64,000 nt of DNA, from the NCBI GenBank assembly GCA_035944555.1, contig DASZAY010000008.1:124001-188000 (forward strand), written 5' to 3'. The DNA comes from CADCWK01 sp035944555. Its GTDB lineage: Bacteria; Chloroflexota; Chloroflexia; Thermomicrobiales; UBA6265. The notes under the pieces were generated by a model. That model ran no database searches. It was given only the letters and a program-made list of their open reading frames with translations, and was not told the DNA's origin. This document shows positions 25,992 through 33,463 of the stretch, piece by piece; position 1 is the stretch's first letter; every line of letters starts with the position of its first letter. Both the position numbers and the translations under genes were made by a program.

Positions 25992-26774
25992 CTACTGTTC
26001 GCAGCGGATTGTCAGCCCGTCATACGCCAGCCCCACACCCTCCGGCAGACGGGCATCCACCCCGGCGTGGCTGATCTCGTGGCTGATGTGCGTCAGCCAC
26101 GTCTCGCGCGGCCCGATCTGCTCAACGACCTCCAGCGCCTCGGCCAGGCTGAGGTGCGTCGGATGCGGACGCTCGCGCAGCGCGTTGATGACCAGGACCT
26201 CCGTGCCCTCCAGCAACGCCATCGTCTCCGCCGGGATGGCCTTGGCGTCGGTCAGGTAGGCTAGGTCGCCGATCCGGAACCCGACCACCGGCAGTCGCCC
26301 GTGCTGGAACGGCAGCGGCGTGATCGTGGTCCCGAAGGGGCGGAACGGGCCGTCGATCACGGTCATGTCGAGATCCGGCTTGCCGCCCCAGAACCCCAGC
26401 CACTCGGCGAAGGCGTAGGCGAATCGCTCCACGATCATCCCGGCCGCAACAGAGTTCGCGAACGCCGGGAGCCGGCCCTGCTGCATCTCATTGAACCGGC
26501 GCAGGTCGTCCAGGCCCGCCGTGTGGTCAGCGTGGGCGTGGGTGTAGAGGACGGCGTCGACATGGTTGAGGTCGGCGGCCAGCGCCTGGATCCGCAATTC
26601 GGGTCCCGTGTCGACGAGGTAGGTCCGGTCATCCCCGGTGTCGCGGATCACGACGGAGGACCGGGTCCGCTGGTCCCGTGGGTCGTTTGACCGGCAGACA
26701 TCGCACCGGCAGCCGATCATCGGCACGCCGTTGGACGTCCCCGTCCCGAGAAAGGTCAGCTCGAAAGGCCCCAT
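25992..26774 (-). CDS. MBL-fold hydrolase, PhnP-like
   Basis: This is a metallo-beta-lactamase-fold phosphodiesterase of 260 residues (262 if the GTG at 26780 is used). The N-terminal LGTGTSNGVPMIGCRCDVC, including the CxCxxC zinc-structural motif, and the metal site THAHADHTAG are typical of PhnP, which opens cyclic ribose phosphates. No phn (C-P lyase) genes are near, so a phosphonate role is not supported, and a general cyclic phosphodiester role is possible. The segment LVDTGPELRIQ and a C-terminal THISHEISHAGVD with further histidine ligands complete the site. Confidence 0.82.
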   Translation of the reverse strand: MGPFELTFLGTGTSNGVPMIGCRCDVCRSNDPRDQRTRSSVVIRDTGDDRTYLVDTGPELRIQALAADLNHVDAVLYTHAHADHTAGLDDLRRFNEMQQGRLPAFANSVAAGMIVERFAYAFAEWLGFWGGKPDLDMTVIDGPFRPFGTTITPLPFQHGRLPVVGFRIGDLAYLTDAKAIPAETMALLEGTEVLVINALRERPHPTHLSLAEALEVVEQIGPRETWLTHISHEISHAGVDARLPEGVGLAYDGLTIRCEQ

Positions 26775-26858
26775 CGTCACCCGCCCGGCCGCGCGACGCG
26801 GGACGGCTCCCGGCGAGCCGCCCGTCGCGGACAGTCCGGCGAGTATACCGACGCCGGG

Positions 26859-27176
26859 CTAACCACTGGTCAGCTGGAGCCCGATCACGCCGGTGACGAT
26901 CGCGGCGATCGCCAGCAACCTGGCCGGGTTCCGCGTTTCCCCGAGGAAGAGCATCCCGACGATCGCCGTCCCGGCGGCGCCCACGCCTGTCCAGACCGCG
27001 TAGGCTGACCCGATCGGGAGTGTCCGGCTCGCGACCGAGAGCAATCCCAGGCTGAGCGCCGAGCAGACGATGAAGGTCACCGTTGGCCACAGGCGGCGAA
27101 ACCCGTTGCTCGCCTTGAGTGCCGTCGCGAACACGATCTCGAACAGGCCCGCGATGATCACCAGAGTCCAGGCCAT
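26859..27176 (-). CDS. SMR-family transporter, second subunit of a pair
   Basis: This 105-residue small multidrug resistance protein has four membrane helices. The active Glu is in AGLFEIVFATALK (helix 1), and the AYAVWTGVGAAGTAIVG motif in helix 3 is closer to guanidinium exporters (SugE/Gdx, YkkCD) than to EmrE. Its ATG at 27176 is 1 bp beyond the stop of the upstream SMR gene. The two different but related subunits probably form a heterodimer of opposite orientation. The longer open frame upstream overlaps the neighbour and is rejected. Confidence 0.85.
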   Translation of the reverse strand: MAWTLVIIAGLFEIVFATALKASNGFRRLWPTVTFIVCSALSLGLLSVASRTLPIGSAYAVWTGVGAAGTAIVGMLFLGETRNPARLLAIAAIVTGVIGLQLTSG

Positions 27177-27177
27177 C

Positions 27178-27576
27178 TCAGATCTCCCGCATGATCTCGC
27201 CGGTCGGCCGTGCCGCGTGGGGCTGGACCTCGGCGACGCCCTTGCCACGGTCATGACCACCGCCGCTGAGCTGCAACCCGACGACACCCGACAGGATCAG
27301 CGCGATCGAGACAAGCCGGATGACCTCGACCGGCTCGCCGAGGAAGAGCATCCCGACGATCGCCGTCCCCGCCCCGCCAATCCCGGTCCAGGCGGCGTAG
27401 GCGGAGCCGATCGGCAGCCAGCGCAGCGCGCGTGACAGGACGAGGAAGCTGGCCGTCCCGAGGACGACGAACACCAGGGTTGGCAGCGGCTCGGTCAGGC
27501 CGTCGCTCTGCTTGAGTGCCGCTGCGAACCCGATCTCGAGCAGACCGGCGATAAAGACCAGGACCCAGGGCAGCAT
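27178..27576 (-). CDS. SMR-family transporter, first subunit of a pair
   Basis: This 132-residue member of the SMR family has the Glu in AGLLEIGFAAALK and the motif AYAAWTGIGGAGTAIVG. It differs from its partner by a hydrophilic C-terminal extension of about 25 residues (GHDRGKGVAEVQPHAARP). The ATG lies 1 bp behind the TetR stop, and its own stop lies 1 bp before the next SMR start, so all three genes are one tightly coupled operon. Asymmetric SMR pairs (EbrAB, YkkCD) act as heterodimers. The likely export substrate is a guanidinium or a quaternary cation. Confidence 0.85.
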   Translation of the reverse strand: MLPWVLVFIAGLLEIGFAAALKQSDGLTEPLPTLVFVVLGTASFLVLSRALRWLPIGSAYAAWTGIGGAGTAIVGMLFLGEPVEVIRLVSIALILSGVVGLQLSGGGHDRGKGVAEVQPHAARPTGEIMREI

Positions 27577-27577
27577 G

Positions 27578-28171
27578 TCAGTCCTCCTGCGTAAGGGGCT
27601 GTCCGGCCTGGTCGGCCAGTCGCAGTAACCGGGTGGAGATTGCCTCCCGGTCCCCCTCGTCATGCAACCCGTAGCCGAAGCAGGCCGAGAGCCAGACACC
27701 ATCTGCCGCCAGGCAGATCGTCCGGGCGAGGACCTGGTCCGGGACGCCCTCCCGGGCCCGGGCATGCCATCCAGTGAACCGATTGCGGACCAACTGCCCG
27801 AGTTCTGGTCGCCAGGCCAGCGCGGCGATCAACCCGGCGGTCAGGTGCGGGACCGGGTCGGGCATCGTCGAGGCGCGCACGTACCCCCGAAGCGCGGCAA
27901 GGCTTCCACTTCCCTGCTCTTCCACCGTCATCCGGGCGAAGTCGGCCTCGAACGCCTCTGCGACTCCGTCCACGAAAGCGGCGATCAGCGCGTCCTTGGT
28001 CCGGAAGTGATAGAGCACGCCACCCTTGCTGACACCAGATTCCGCCGCGACGGCGTCGATGGTCAGCCGCGTTACGCCATCACGCTGGACGATCCGCCCG
28101 GCGGCGCCAAGTAACGCCTTCCGGGTCACGTCTCGGTCACCTCGTTGTTGCTGGCCATTGAAATCGCTCAC
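27578..28171 (-). CDS. TetR-family regulator of the SMR pair
   Basis: This is a TetR-type repressor of 197 residues when started at GTG 28171. The DNA-binding helix-turn-helix is TIDAVAAESGVSKGGVLYHFRTKDAL at about residues 35-60 (a typical GVxKGxLYxHF pattern). The C-terminal ligand domain has no recognised motif. The frame is open to ATG 28207, but that start would put the operator palindrome inside the coding region, so the GTG is preferred; no strong ribosome site helps the choice. It leads the operon with both SMR genes, an arrangement that implies autoregulation and drug-inducible efflux. Confidence 0.82.
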   Translation of the reverse strand: MSDFNGQQQRGDRDVTRKALLGAAGRIVQRDGVTRLTIDAVAAESGVSKGGVLYHFRTKDALIAAFVDGVAEAFEADFARMTVEEQGSGSLAALRGYVRASTMPDPVPHLTAGLIAALAWRPELGQLVRNRFTGWHARAREGVPDQVLARTICLAADGVWLSACFGYGLHDEGDREAISTRLLRLADQAGQPLTQED

Positions 28172-28182
28172 GGAGTAACTAA

Positions 28183-28196
28183 ACCGTCTGGACGGT
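28183..28196. promoter_or_regulatory. Operator of the TetR-SMR operon
   Basis: A perfect dyad ACCGTC-TG-GACGGT lies 12 bp upstream of the TetR GTG start. Six-base arms around a two-base centre are common for TetR-family operators, and the position fits autorepression. Confidence 0.7.
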
Positions 28197-28321
28197 ACAT
28201 ACACCATCTAGCGACGAAACGTGGTGGCGACAGCGGACGTCCCACTGGTAGGGTCCACCGGGGCTCCGGCTACCTCCGCCGCTATTCGCCCTCCTGACCG
28301 TCAATCAAACGGAGACCGCCG

Positions 28322-30226
28322 TTGCCGCCCGAGACTCCCCCGATACTCTCCGCCCAGTCCACCGGTGTCGATCCGTCTAGGGTCTACCGGGACCGGCATG
28401 ACCGCTGGGCCGGTGAAGTCAGGGCCCTGACCGGGCGCTGGAACATCGTCGCCAACGGCCGCCTCGTCGCGTTCATTGTGGCCCTGCTCGTTCTGATCTG
28501 GGGAATCCTCGACCGGTCATGGCTGATGATCGGCATCGGTGCGGTCCTGCTAGTCGTGTTCACCGTCCTCGTCACCCAGCACCGGGCGCTCGGCCGGGTG
28601 CGTGACCGGGCGCTGATCCTGGCGGCCATCAATGCCGAGGGGGAAGCTCGCGTCCGGCGCGACTGGGACGCCCTGCCGCTCCGCGACGACACCCTGCCCG
28701 ACGCTGCTCACCGCTACGACGCCGACCTCGACATTACCGGACCGGCCTCGCTGCTCCACTTGCTCGACACCACGACCAGCACGCTGGGCCGCACGATCTT
28801 GCGTTCCTGGCTGCTCGACCCCGCCCCGCTCACCGTCGTCCGGGCGCGGCAGGCGGCGGTTGCCGAGCTGGCCCCGCGGCTGGACGACCGGCAGGAGCTG
28901 GCGCGGCGCGGGCGGCAGCGCCGGGCCGCCGGGTCGCCGGACGCCTTCCTGGCGTGGGCAGAGGGCGACCGCTGGCTGCCCAGCCGACCCTGGCTGCCGT
29001 GGTTCGCCCGGATCTCCGCCGCGCTGTTCCTGCTTGGCGTGGTCGCCAACCTGATCGGTCTGACGCCCCTGCCGCTCTGGTTGCCGGTGATCATCGCCAA
29101 CCTGGCCGTCTCGTCCCTGTTCGCCGGGCAGGCGGCGAATGTCATCAGCCGGGTGATCAGCCAGCAGGGCGCCCTGCAGCGCTACGGCGCGCAGCTGGAG
29201 GTCATCGCGGGATGGTCCGTCACCGCGCCGGCCCTGCGCGACATCCAGCAAAGGATCACGGCCAGCGGCGTCGAAGCCGCCCAGGCCCTGCGCCAACTCG
29301 ACCGGATCCTGTCATGGTCGATCCCCCGCGGATCGCTCCCCTACGTCCCGGCGCAGGCGACCGTCCTCTGGGACGTTCACCAACTCGCAGCCCTCGAGCG
29401 CTGGCAGGCGACCAACGGCGCCCATGTCCAGGAGTGGCTGGTCGCGCTGGCCGAGACCGAAGCTCTCTGCGCCCTTGCCGGACTCGCCGGGGACAACCCG
29501 GACTGGGTGTTGCCCGGCATCGACCCGGCCGAGACCGCGATCAGGAGCACCGCCCTGGGGCACCCGCTGATCGCCGCCGATGCCAGAGTTCCGAACGATG
29601 TGACCGTCGGCCCCTCTAGCTCGTTCCTGCTGGTGACCGGCTCGAACATGTCCGGCAAGAGCACGCTGCTCCGCTCCATCGGCGTCAACGCCGTGCTGGC
29701 GAATGCCGGGGGGCCGGTCTGCGCGACGGCGCTGACCATGCCGCCGGTCGATCTCTGGACCAGTGTCCGCGTGACGGACTCGCTGGCGGCCGGCGTCTCG
29801 TTCTTCATGGCCGAGCTGCTCCGGTTGAAGTCGGTAACCGACGCGGCGACCAGCCACGCCGTCGCGCCGGGCGAGCGCCGCTTCCTCTACCTGCTCGACG
29901 AAATCCTGCAGGGAACCAACTCCCGCGAGCGCCGCATCGCCGCCCGGCGAATCGTCGGTCATCTGGTGGCAACGGGAGCGATCGGCGCGGTCACGACCCA
30001 CGACCTCGACCTCGCAGAGACGCCATCCCTCGCCCGGTCAGCCGTCCCGGTCCACTTCCGGGAGCATGTCTCGGATGGGCCGGACGGTGCCGTGATGTCG
30101 TTCGACCACCTGATGCGGCCCGGCATCGCCACCTCGACCAACGCACTCCGGCTGATGGACGCAATCGGGTTCGGCCTGCCGGACCCCGACCCCAGCGATT
30201 TGCCAGACGGCGTCGCGCCGACGTAG
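28322..30226 (+). CDS. Membrane-anchored MutS-family protein
   Basis: This 634-residue MutS homologue lacks the mismatch-recognition domain. Two membrane helices (about residues 48-82) come first, followed by a MutS core domain (ITGPASLLHLLDTTTSTLGRTILRSWL) and another hydrophobic pair at about 240-275. The ATPase at the C terminus has Walker A TGSNMSGKSTLLRSIG, the SVRVTDSLAAG segment, Walker B YLLDEILQGTNSRER and TTHDLDLA. The start is TTG 28322 after GGAGA (28311-28315); no in-frame ATG fits. Similar anchored MutS proteins are known in Bacteroidetes and other groups, with unknown roles. It stands alone and ends in a terminator, with no mutL near. Confidence 0.85.
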   Translation: MPPETPPILSAQSTGVDPSRVYRDRHDRWAGEVRALTGRWNIVANGRLVAFIVALLVLIWGILDRSWLMIGIGAVLLVVFTVLVTQHRALGRVRDRALILAAINAEGEARVRRDWDALPLRDDTLPDAAHRYDADLDITGPASLLHLLDTTTSTLGRTILRSWLLDPAPLTVVRARQAAVAELAPRLDDRQELARRGRQRRAAGSPDAFLAWAEGDRWLPSRPWLPWFARISAALFLLGVVANLIGLTPLPLWLPVIIANLAVSSLFAGQAANVISRVISQQGALQRYGAQLEVIAGWSVTAPALRDIQQRITASGVEAAQALRQLDRILSWSIPRGSLPYVPAQATVLWDVHQLAALERWQATNGAHVQEWLVALAETEALCALAGLAGDNPDWVLPGIDPAETAIRSTALGHPLIAADARVPNDVTVGPSSSFLLVTGSNMSGKSTLLRSIGVNAVLANAGGPVCATALTMPPVDLWTSVRVTDSLAAGVSFFMAELLRLKSVTDAATSHAVAPGERRFLYLLDEILQGTNSRERRIAARRIVGHLVATGAIGAVTTHDLDLAETPSLARSAVPVHFREHVSDGPDGAVMSFDHLMRPGIATSTNALRLMDAIGFGLPDPDPSDLPDGVAPT

Positions 30227-30230
30227 CGAT

Positions 30231-30267
30231 GGAGGGGGGGATGATTCTGACCCGATCATCCCCCTCC
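30231..30267 (+). terminator. Terminator of the MutS-like gene
   Basis: GGAGGGGGGGATGAT (30231-30245) pairs with ATCATCCCCCTCC (30255-30267) with two bulged G residues and a 9-nt loop, and is followed by TTGTT. It sits 5 bp behind the stop. Confidence 0.8.
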
Positions 30268-30293
30268 TTGTTCATCGGACGACATGGTTGAGA

Positions 30294-31244
30294 TCAGACC
30301 TCGAGTTCGGGCCGGAGTCCCTCGAGCAGTCCGGCGACCCACTTCAGGGCGTCGGCGTCGTTGCGACCCGCGAAGGACCGCATCGTATCGAGGTAGACGA
30401 TCGCGCGGTAGGTAGCTACGCGGCGGGCATAGTCAGCCGCATTCTCGCCGTAGTGCCCGAACGCCGCGTCCAGCGCCGGACGCGGGTCGATCGGCATCGG
30501 GAACGCCGACAGCCACGCCACATCGTAGAGCGGGTCGCCCCACCGGGCGATGCTCCAGTCGATCACGGCGCTGACACGCCCCTCGTGAACCAGCAGGTTG
30601 TTGTATCCGTAGTCGCCGTGGACCAGTGCGCGCGTCTCGGGACACCGTGCCAGCAGGTCCGGCAGGCGACCGTGCCATTCGTCGAACGTCGCCCAGTCCA
30701 TCGGGGAGTCGGCCAATCGCCGGCGCCAGTCGTGCCAGTAGCCGGGCCTCGCCGGGTCGAACTGGTCAAGGTGTGACTGGCGCCAGCTCGCGGACTGGCC
30801 GTTACCATCGGCGCCGAGAATCCCGTACCCGGTGGTCGAACCGGGATCGACCTGGTGGATCGCTGCCAGGATCGAAAGCATCTCCGGGAAGACCTCACCA
30901 AGCGCCGCCGCGTCCAAAGCGTCGGCCGGGGTTCCCGGCGCAAATCGGGTGACCGTCCAGCCGGCGCCGTCCGTGACACCCGCGCCCAGCAGGTCCGGCA
31001 CGGGGATGGCGCTCCCCGCGAGAAGCGGCATCACTCCCCAGTCGGCGTCGAAGGCGCCCGGTAGACCAGGCTGGACGCGAACGACGACGGCATCGGCGCC
31101 AGCATGTACCCGAAAGCCCCGGGCGACCATCCCGCCCGCCAGCGGCCGGACGGCGGTCACTGCCCGACCGAGGACCTCGGTGGCAATGCGGCTGGCCAGC
31201 GTGGTCGCGTCATCGCCTCCCGCCACGGTAGACGCCAGTGTCAT
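30294..31244 (-). CDS. Aminoglycoside phosphotransferase (APH)-family kinase
   Basis: This 316-residue protein has the eukaryotic-like kinase fold used for antibiotics and small metabolites. The catalytic loop is LVHGDYGYNNLLV and the metal-binding motif is VIDWSIARWGDPLYDVA, both intact; the N-lobe VRVQPG holds the ATP-site segment. The longer open frame upstream is low quality, and ATG 31244 overlaps the stop of the upstream exported-protein gene as ATGA, so the two are translationally coupled. The substrate is unknown; it need not be an antibiotic. Confidence 0.82.
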   Translation of the reverse strand: MTLASTVAGGDDATTLASRIATEVLGRAVTAVRPLAGGMVARGFRVHAGADAVVVRVQPGLPGAFDADWGVMPLLAGSAIPVPDLLGAGVTDGAGWTVTRFAPGTPADALDAAALGEVFPEMLSILAAIHQVDPGSTTGYGILGADGNGQSASWRQSHLDQFDPARPGYWHDWRRRLADSPMDWATFDEWHGRLPDLLARCPETRALVHGDYGYNNLLVHEGRVSAVIDWSIARWGDPLYDVAWLSAFPMPIDPRPALDAAFGHYGENAADYARRVATYRAIVYLDTMRSFAGRNDADALKWVAGLLEGLRPELEV

Positions 31245-32254
31245 CCCTCCGACCCGGCGGAGAGATCCGGCCGGGCCAGGTTGATGAGTTCGCCCGGCAG
31301 GACGGGGCGGAACAGGAGCACCCACTCCTGGTCGTTGTCCAGCCAGGTCGACTCCTGGTTGGCGGTCTCGGCCTGCGCCCGGACGGCTTCCCGGTCGGCA
31401 CCGGACAACGTCGCGACCCGGGCACCGGGGAAGAGGCCGTCGTAGTTCTCGCCACCGTTGGCCTCGACCAGCGGCATCCCGAGGTCGGTGATCGGGGTCT
31501 CGAGCGGCCATTCGTACGGCTGCTGCGGCTCGCTGCCCTGGACGGCGTCCGGCTCGGGTGGCGGCAGGATCGCTTCCGCCGGTACCATCACCACCTGGAG
31601 CTGCTCCTCGATGTACGCCGACTCCGGCACGGCGACCTCGGCCGGGGATCGCATGCTCGGCGGGTTCTGGAGCGCCGCGAGGAACGCCTGAATCCGGTCG
31701 CGGGCGTCCGCCAGCTCGCCGGTCGTACCGGGTTCCAGCATGTCGAGACCATACGCCTCGGTGACTGCCGTCACGCCATCGGCCACCACGGTAATCCGGG
31801 TGGTCGGCTGGTCGGCGACCTGGTCGTTGCGGTACTGCTGATCCTGCCCGACCAGTCCGGCAGCGGCGGCCGCGTCGAGGATGGTTTGGGTGCCCGAGTC
31901 GGTGAGCGTCGCGACCTGGAAGTTGGGCAGGGCCGGCGGAGGATAGATCAGGATCTGCGGTCCCTGCGTGATCTCGCGGCCATCGTTCGTGAGCTGGTAG
32001 ATCGGGGCGTTGACCAGGTTGGCGGCCGGCGTGACGAACCCGCCGCCGATCTCGACCCGGACCAGGATGCTCGTCGCGTCGTCGGCGGCCGGTGTCCCGG
32101 CGGCCGGAGTTGCGCCCGGGGTCCCACCGGTAGTCGACGTGCCTGCCTCAGGCGTCGCGTCGGTGCCGGCTCGCGTGGATTCCCGGAACCCGGCGGCGGC
32201 GAGCAGGGCGGCTCCGGCAGCGGAACCGACCGAGATCGCTCGCCTTCTTGTCAT
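31241..32254 (-). CDS. Tat-exported protein of unknown function
   Basis: The ATG at 32254 gives 337 residues beginning with a twin-arginine signal (MTRRRAISVGSAAGAALLAAAG) and then a Thr/Ala/Gly/Pro-rich linker. The mature part contains segments such as LVRVEIGGGFVTPAANL and APIYQLTNDGREI, which suggest a beta-rich lipocalin-like or secreted domain, but I recognise no family. The C terminus contains LLFRPVLPGELINL. Its stop overlaps the APH kinase start, which suggests a functional pair. The reading frame is well kept along its length. Confidence 0.7.
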   Translation of the reverse strand: MTRRRAISVGSAAGAALLAAAGFRESTRAGTDATPEAGTSTTGGTPGATPAAGTPAADDATSILVRVEIGGGFVTPAANLVNAPIYQLTNDGREITQGPQILIYPPPALPNFQVATLTDSGTQTILDAAAAAGLVGQDQQYRNDQVADQPTTRITVVADGVTAVTEAYGLDMLEPGTTGELADARDRIQAFLAALQNPPSMRSPAEVAVPESAYIEEQLQVVMVPAEAILPPPEPDAVQGSEPQQPYEWPLETPITDLGMPLVEANGGENYDGLFPGARVATLSGADREAVRAQAETANQESTWLDNDQEWVLLFRPVLPGELINLARPDLSAGSEG

Positions 32255-32444
32255 CGGGGCGTTCGCCAGATGGCTGGTCATCGCGTACCTCCAGGGTCGT
32301 TGCCGGCGTGACCGGGTTCATTCCCGCCACGTCCGGGAAGAGTCGTCCTGTTCTGGAACGGTCCGGCCCTCCGGAACGTTTCGGCAACTCGCGCAATGCC
32401 GTGGCCACGTCGCCCGGCGGAGTCCATCGACGGGGTAAACATCA

Positions 32445-32490
32445 GACGGCCCGGCTGGAGTGGCGTAAGGCCACCCGCAGCCGGGCCGTC
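32445..32490 (-). terminator. Terminator of the 61-residue membrane-protein gene
   Basis: Outer arms GACGGCCCGGCT (32445-32456) and AGCCGGGCCGTC (32479-32490) pair perfectly, and an inner GTGGC/GCCAC hairpin nests between them. It lies 37 bp past the stop of the gene ending at 32527. Confidence 0.75.
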
Positions 32491-32526
32491 GTGATTTCTG
32501 TTCGATTGGTCTACGGAGGACCCGGG

Positions 32527-32712
32527 CTAGACCGGCGGCCGCCACCAGTCGCTCTGCCAGAAGCCGCCGATCGACAACACGAGCAGGATGATCAGGACGA
32601 GCATCAGGAGCCCGGACCCGATGGTCCAGACCCAGACGGCCGTCCCGAACCGCTGCTGGATGTCCTCGGGCTGGTCGGGATCGGCGCGATGCCGCCGGGG
32701 AGTGTCTGCCAT
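32527..32712 (-). CDS. Small membrane protein (61 aa)
   Basis: The ATG at 32712 gives 61 residues: a polar, charged N-terminal half (TPRRHRADPDQPEDIQQRF) and a single membrane helix (WTIGSGLLMLVLIILLVLSI), then a short Trp-rich tail WQSDWWRPPV. The gene is followed by a strong terminator. I recognise no family and no adjacent partner other than yggT, which lies on the same strand about 165 bp upstream. Confidence 0.6.
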   Translation of the reverse strand: MADTPRRHRADPDQPEDIQQRFGTAVWVWTIGSGLLMLVLIILLVLSIGGFWQSDWWRPPV

Positions 32713-32876
32713 CCTGGTGATCCTCGTTGGCCCCACGGGCCCGTGAGCGGCACCCATCCTGTCGACCTGCCAGGGATGCCTATTGCAGTGTCCATGCTAC
32801 GGGAGCGAGGAAGTCACCGTCCACCGCCCGAATCCGCGAGTCGCGCCAGGCTGCCGTACCGGGCCGTATGCGTGGA

Positions 32877-33131
32877 TCAGACCGAACTGGCGAGGATCTG
32901 GGTGATGACCTGGATCAGGAGCAGCGCCACGATCGGGGTGATGTCGATCATGCCCAGCGACGGGATGATCTGGCGCAGCGGGCCGATCACCGGTTCCGTC
33001 GCGTTGTAGAGGAAGCGACCCACCGGCGACGACATCTGGGGATCGAACCACGACGTCAGGGCCCGGCCGATGATGAGCAGACTGAAGCCGTTCAGGAGCA
33101 GGATGATCACATTGACGATCTCGACGGGCAT
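32877..33131 (-). CDS. YggT family membrane protein
   Basis: This 84-residue protein has two membrane helices, with the pattern IIGRALTSWFDPQMSSPVGR followed by LYNATEPVIGPLRQIIPSLG, which is the YggT signature (T-E-P-x-x-x-P-x-R-x-x-x-P). YggT proteins are often near cell-division or osmotic-stress genes and are thought to be integral-membrane factors. The ATG at 33131 has a GAAGGGAA site upstream; a much longer frame is not credible. Confidence 0.85.
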   Translation of the reverse strand: MPVEIVNVIILLLNGFSLLIIGRALTSWFDPQMSSPVGRFLYNATEPVIGPLRQIIPSLGMIDITPIVALLLIQVITQILASSV

Positions 33132-33463
33132 CCGGGAGTTCCCTTCGGAGGGTGGGCGGTGGGCGTAAGCGACACGGTTGCCGGGCAACGATCCCGGTTG
33201 GAGAGGGCGACGTCCCGGGAACCGGTCCACGTTGGACCATGTATCCGGAAAGTTGACCCGAGTATAGCCAAACGGCCGCACGGCTGGCCGTAACGGGCTA
33301 CAGCTTCGCGCGACGACCGGCAGTGGTTCCGGATACGCACTACAATCAGGAGCGATTCGCAGGGTATCCCCGAAACGGACACCGCCCGTCGTGCCCCTGG
33401 CGCGGATCGGGCCCGGGACGTGGGTACCCGTCAGATGCACGACTGTACTCACGGGGACGACGC
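33132..33463. other. Divergent intergenic region before yggT and ilvD
   Basis: This 332-bp interval has no gene. It contains a candidate ilvD -10 element TACAAT at 33341-33346, with no good -35 partner. I see no T-box or leader-peptide attenuator for branched-chain amino acids. Confidence 0.35.

Noticed and set aside
28172..28321. Guanidine riboswitch before the SMR pair
   Set aside because: No matching conserved ykkC-type segments are visible; the TetR operator explains control.
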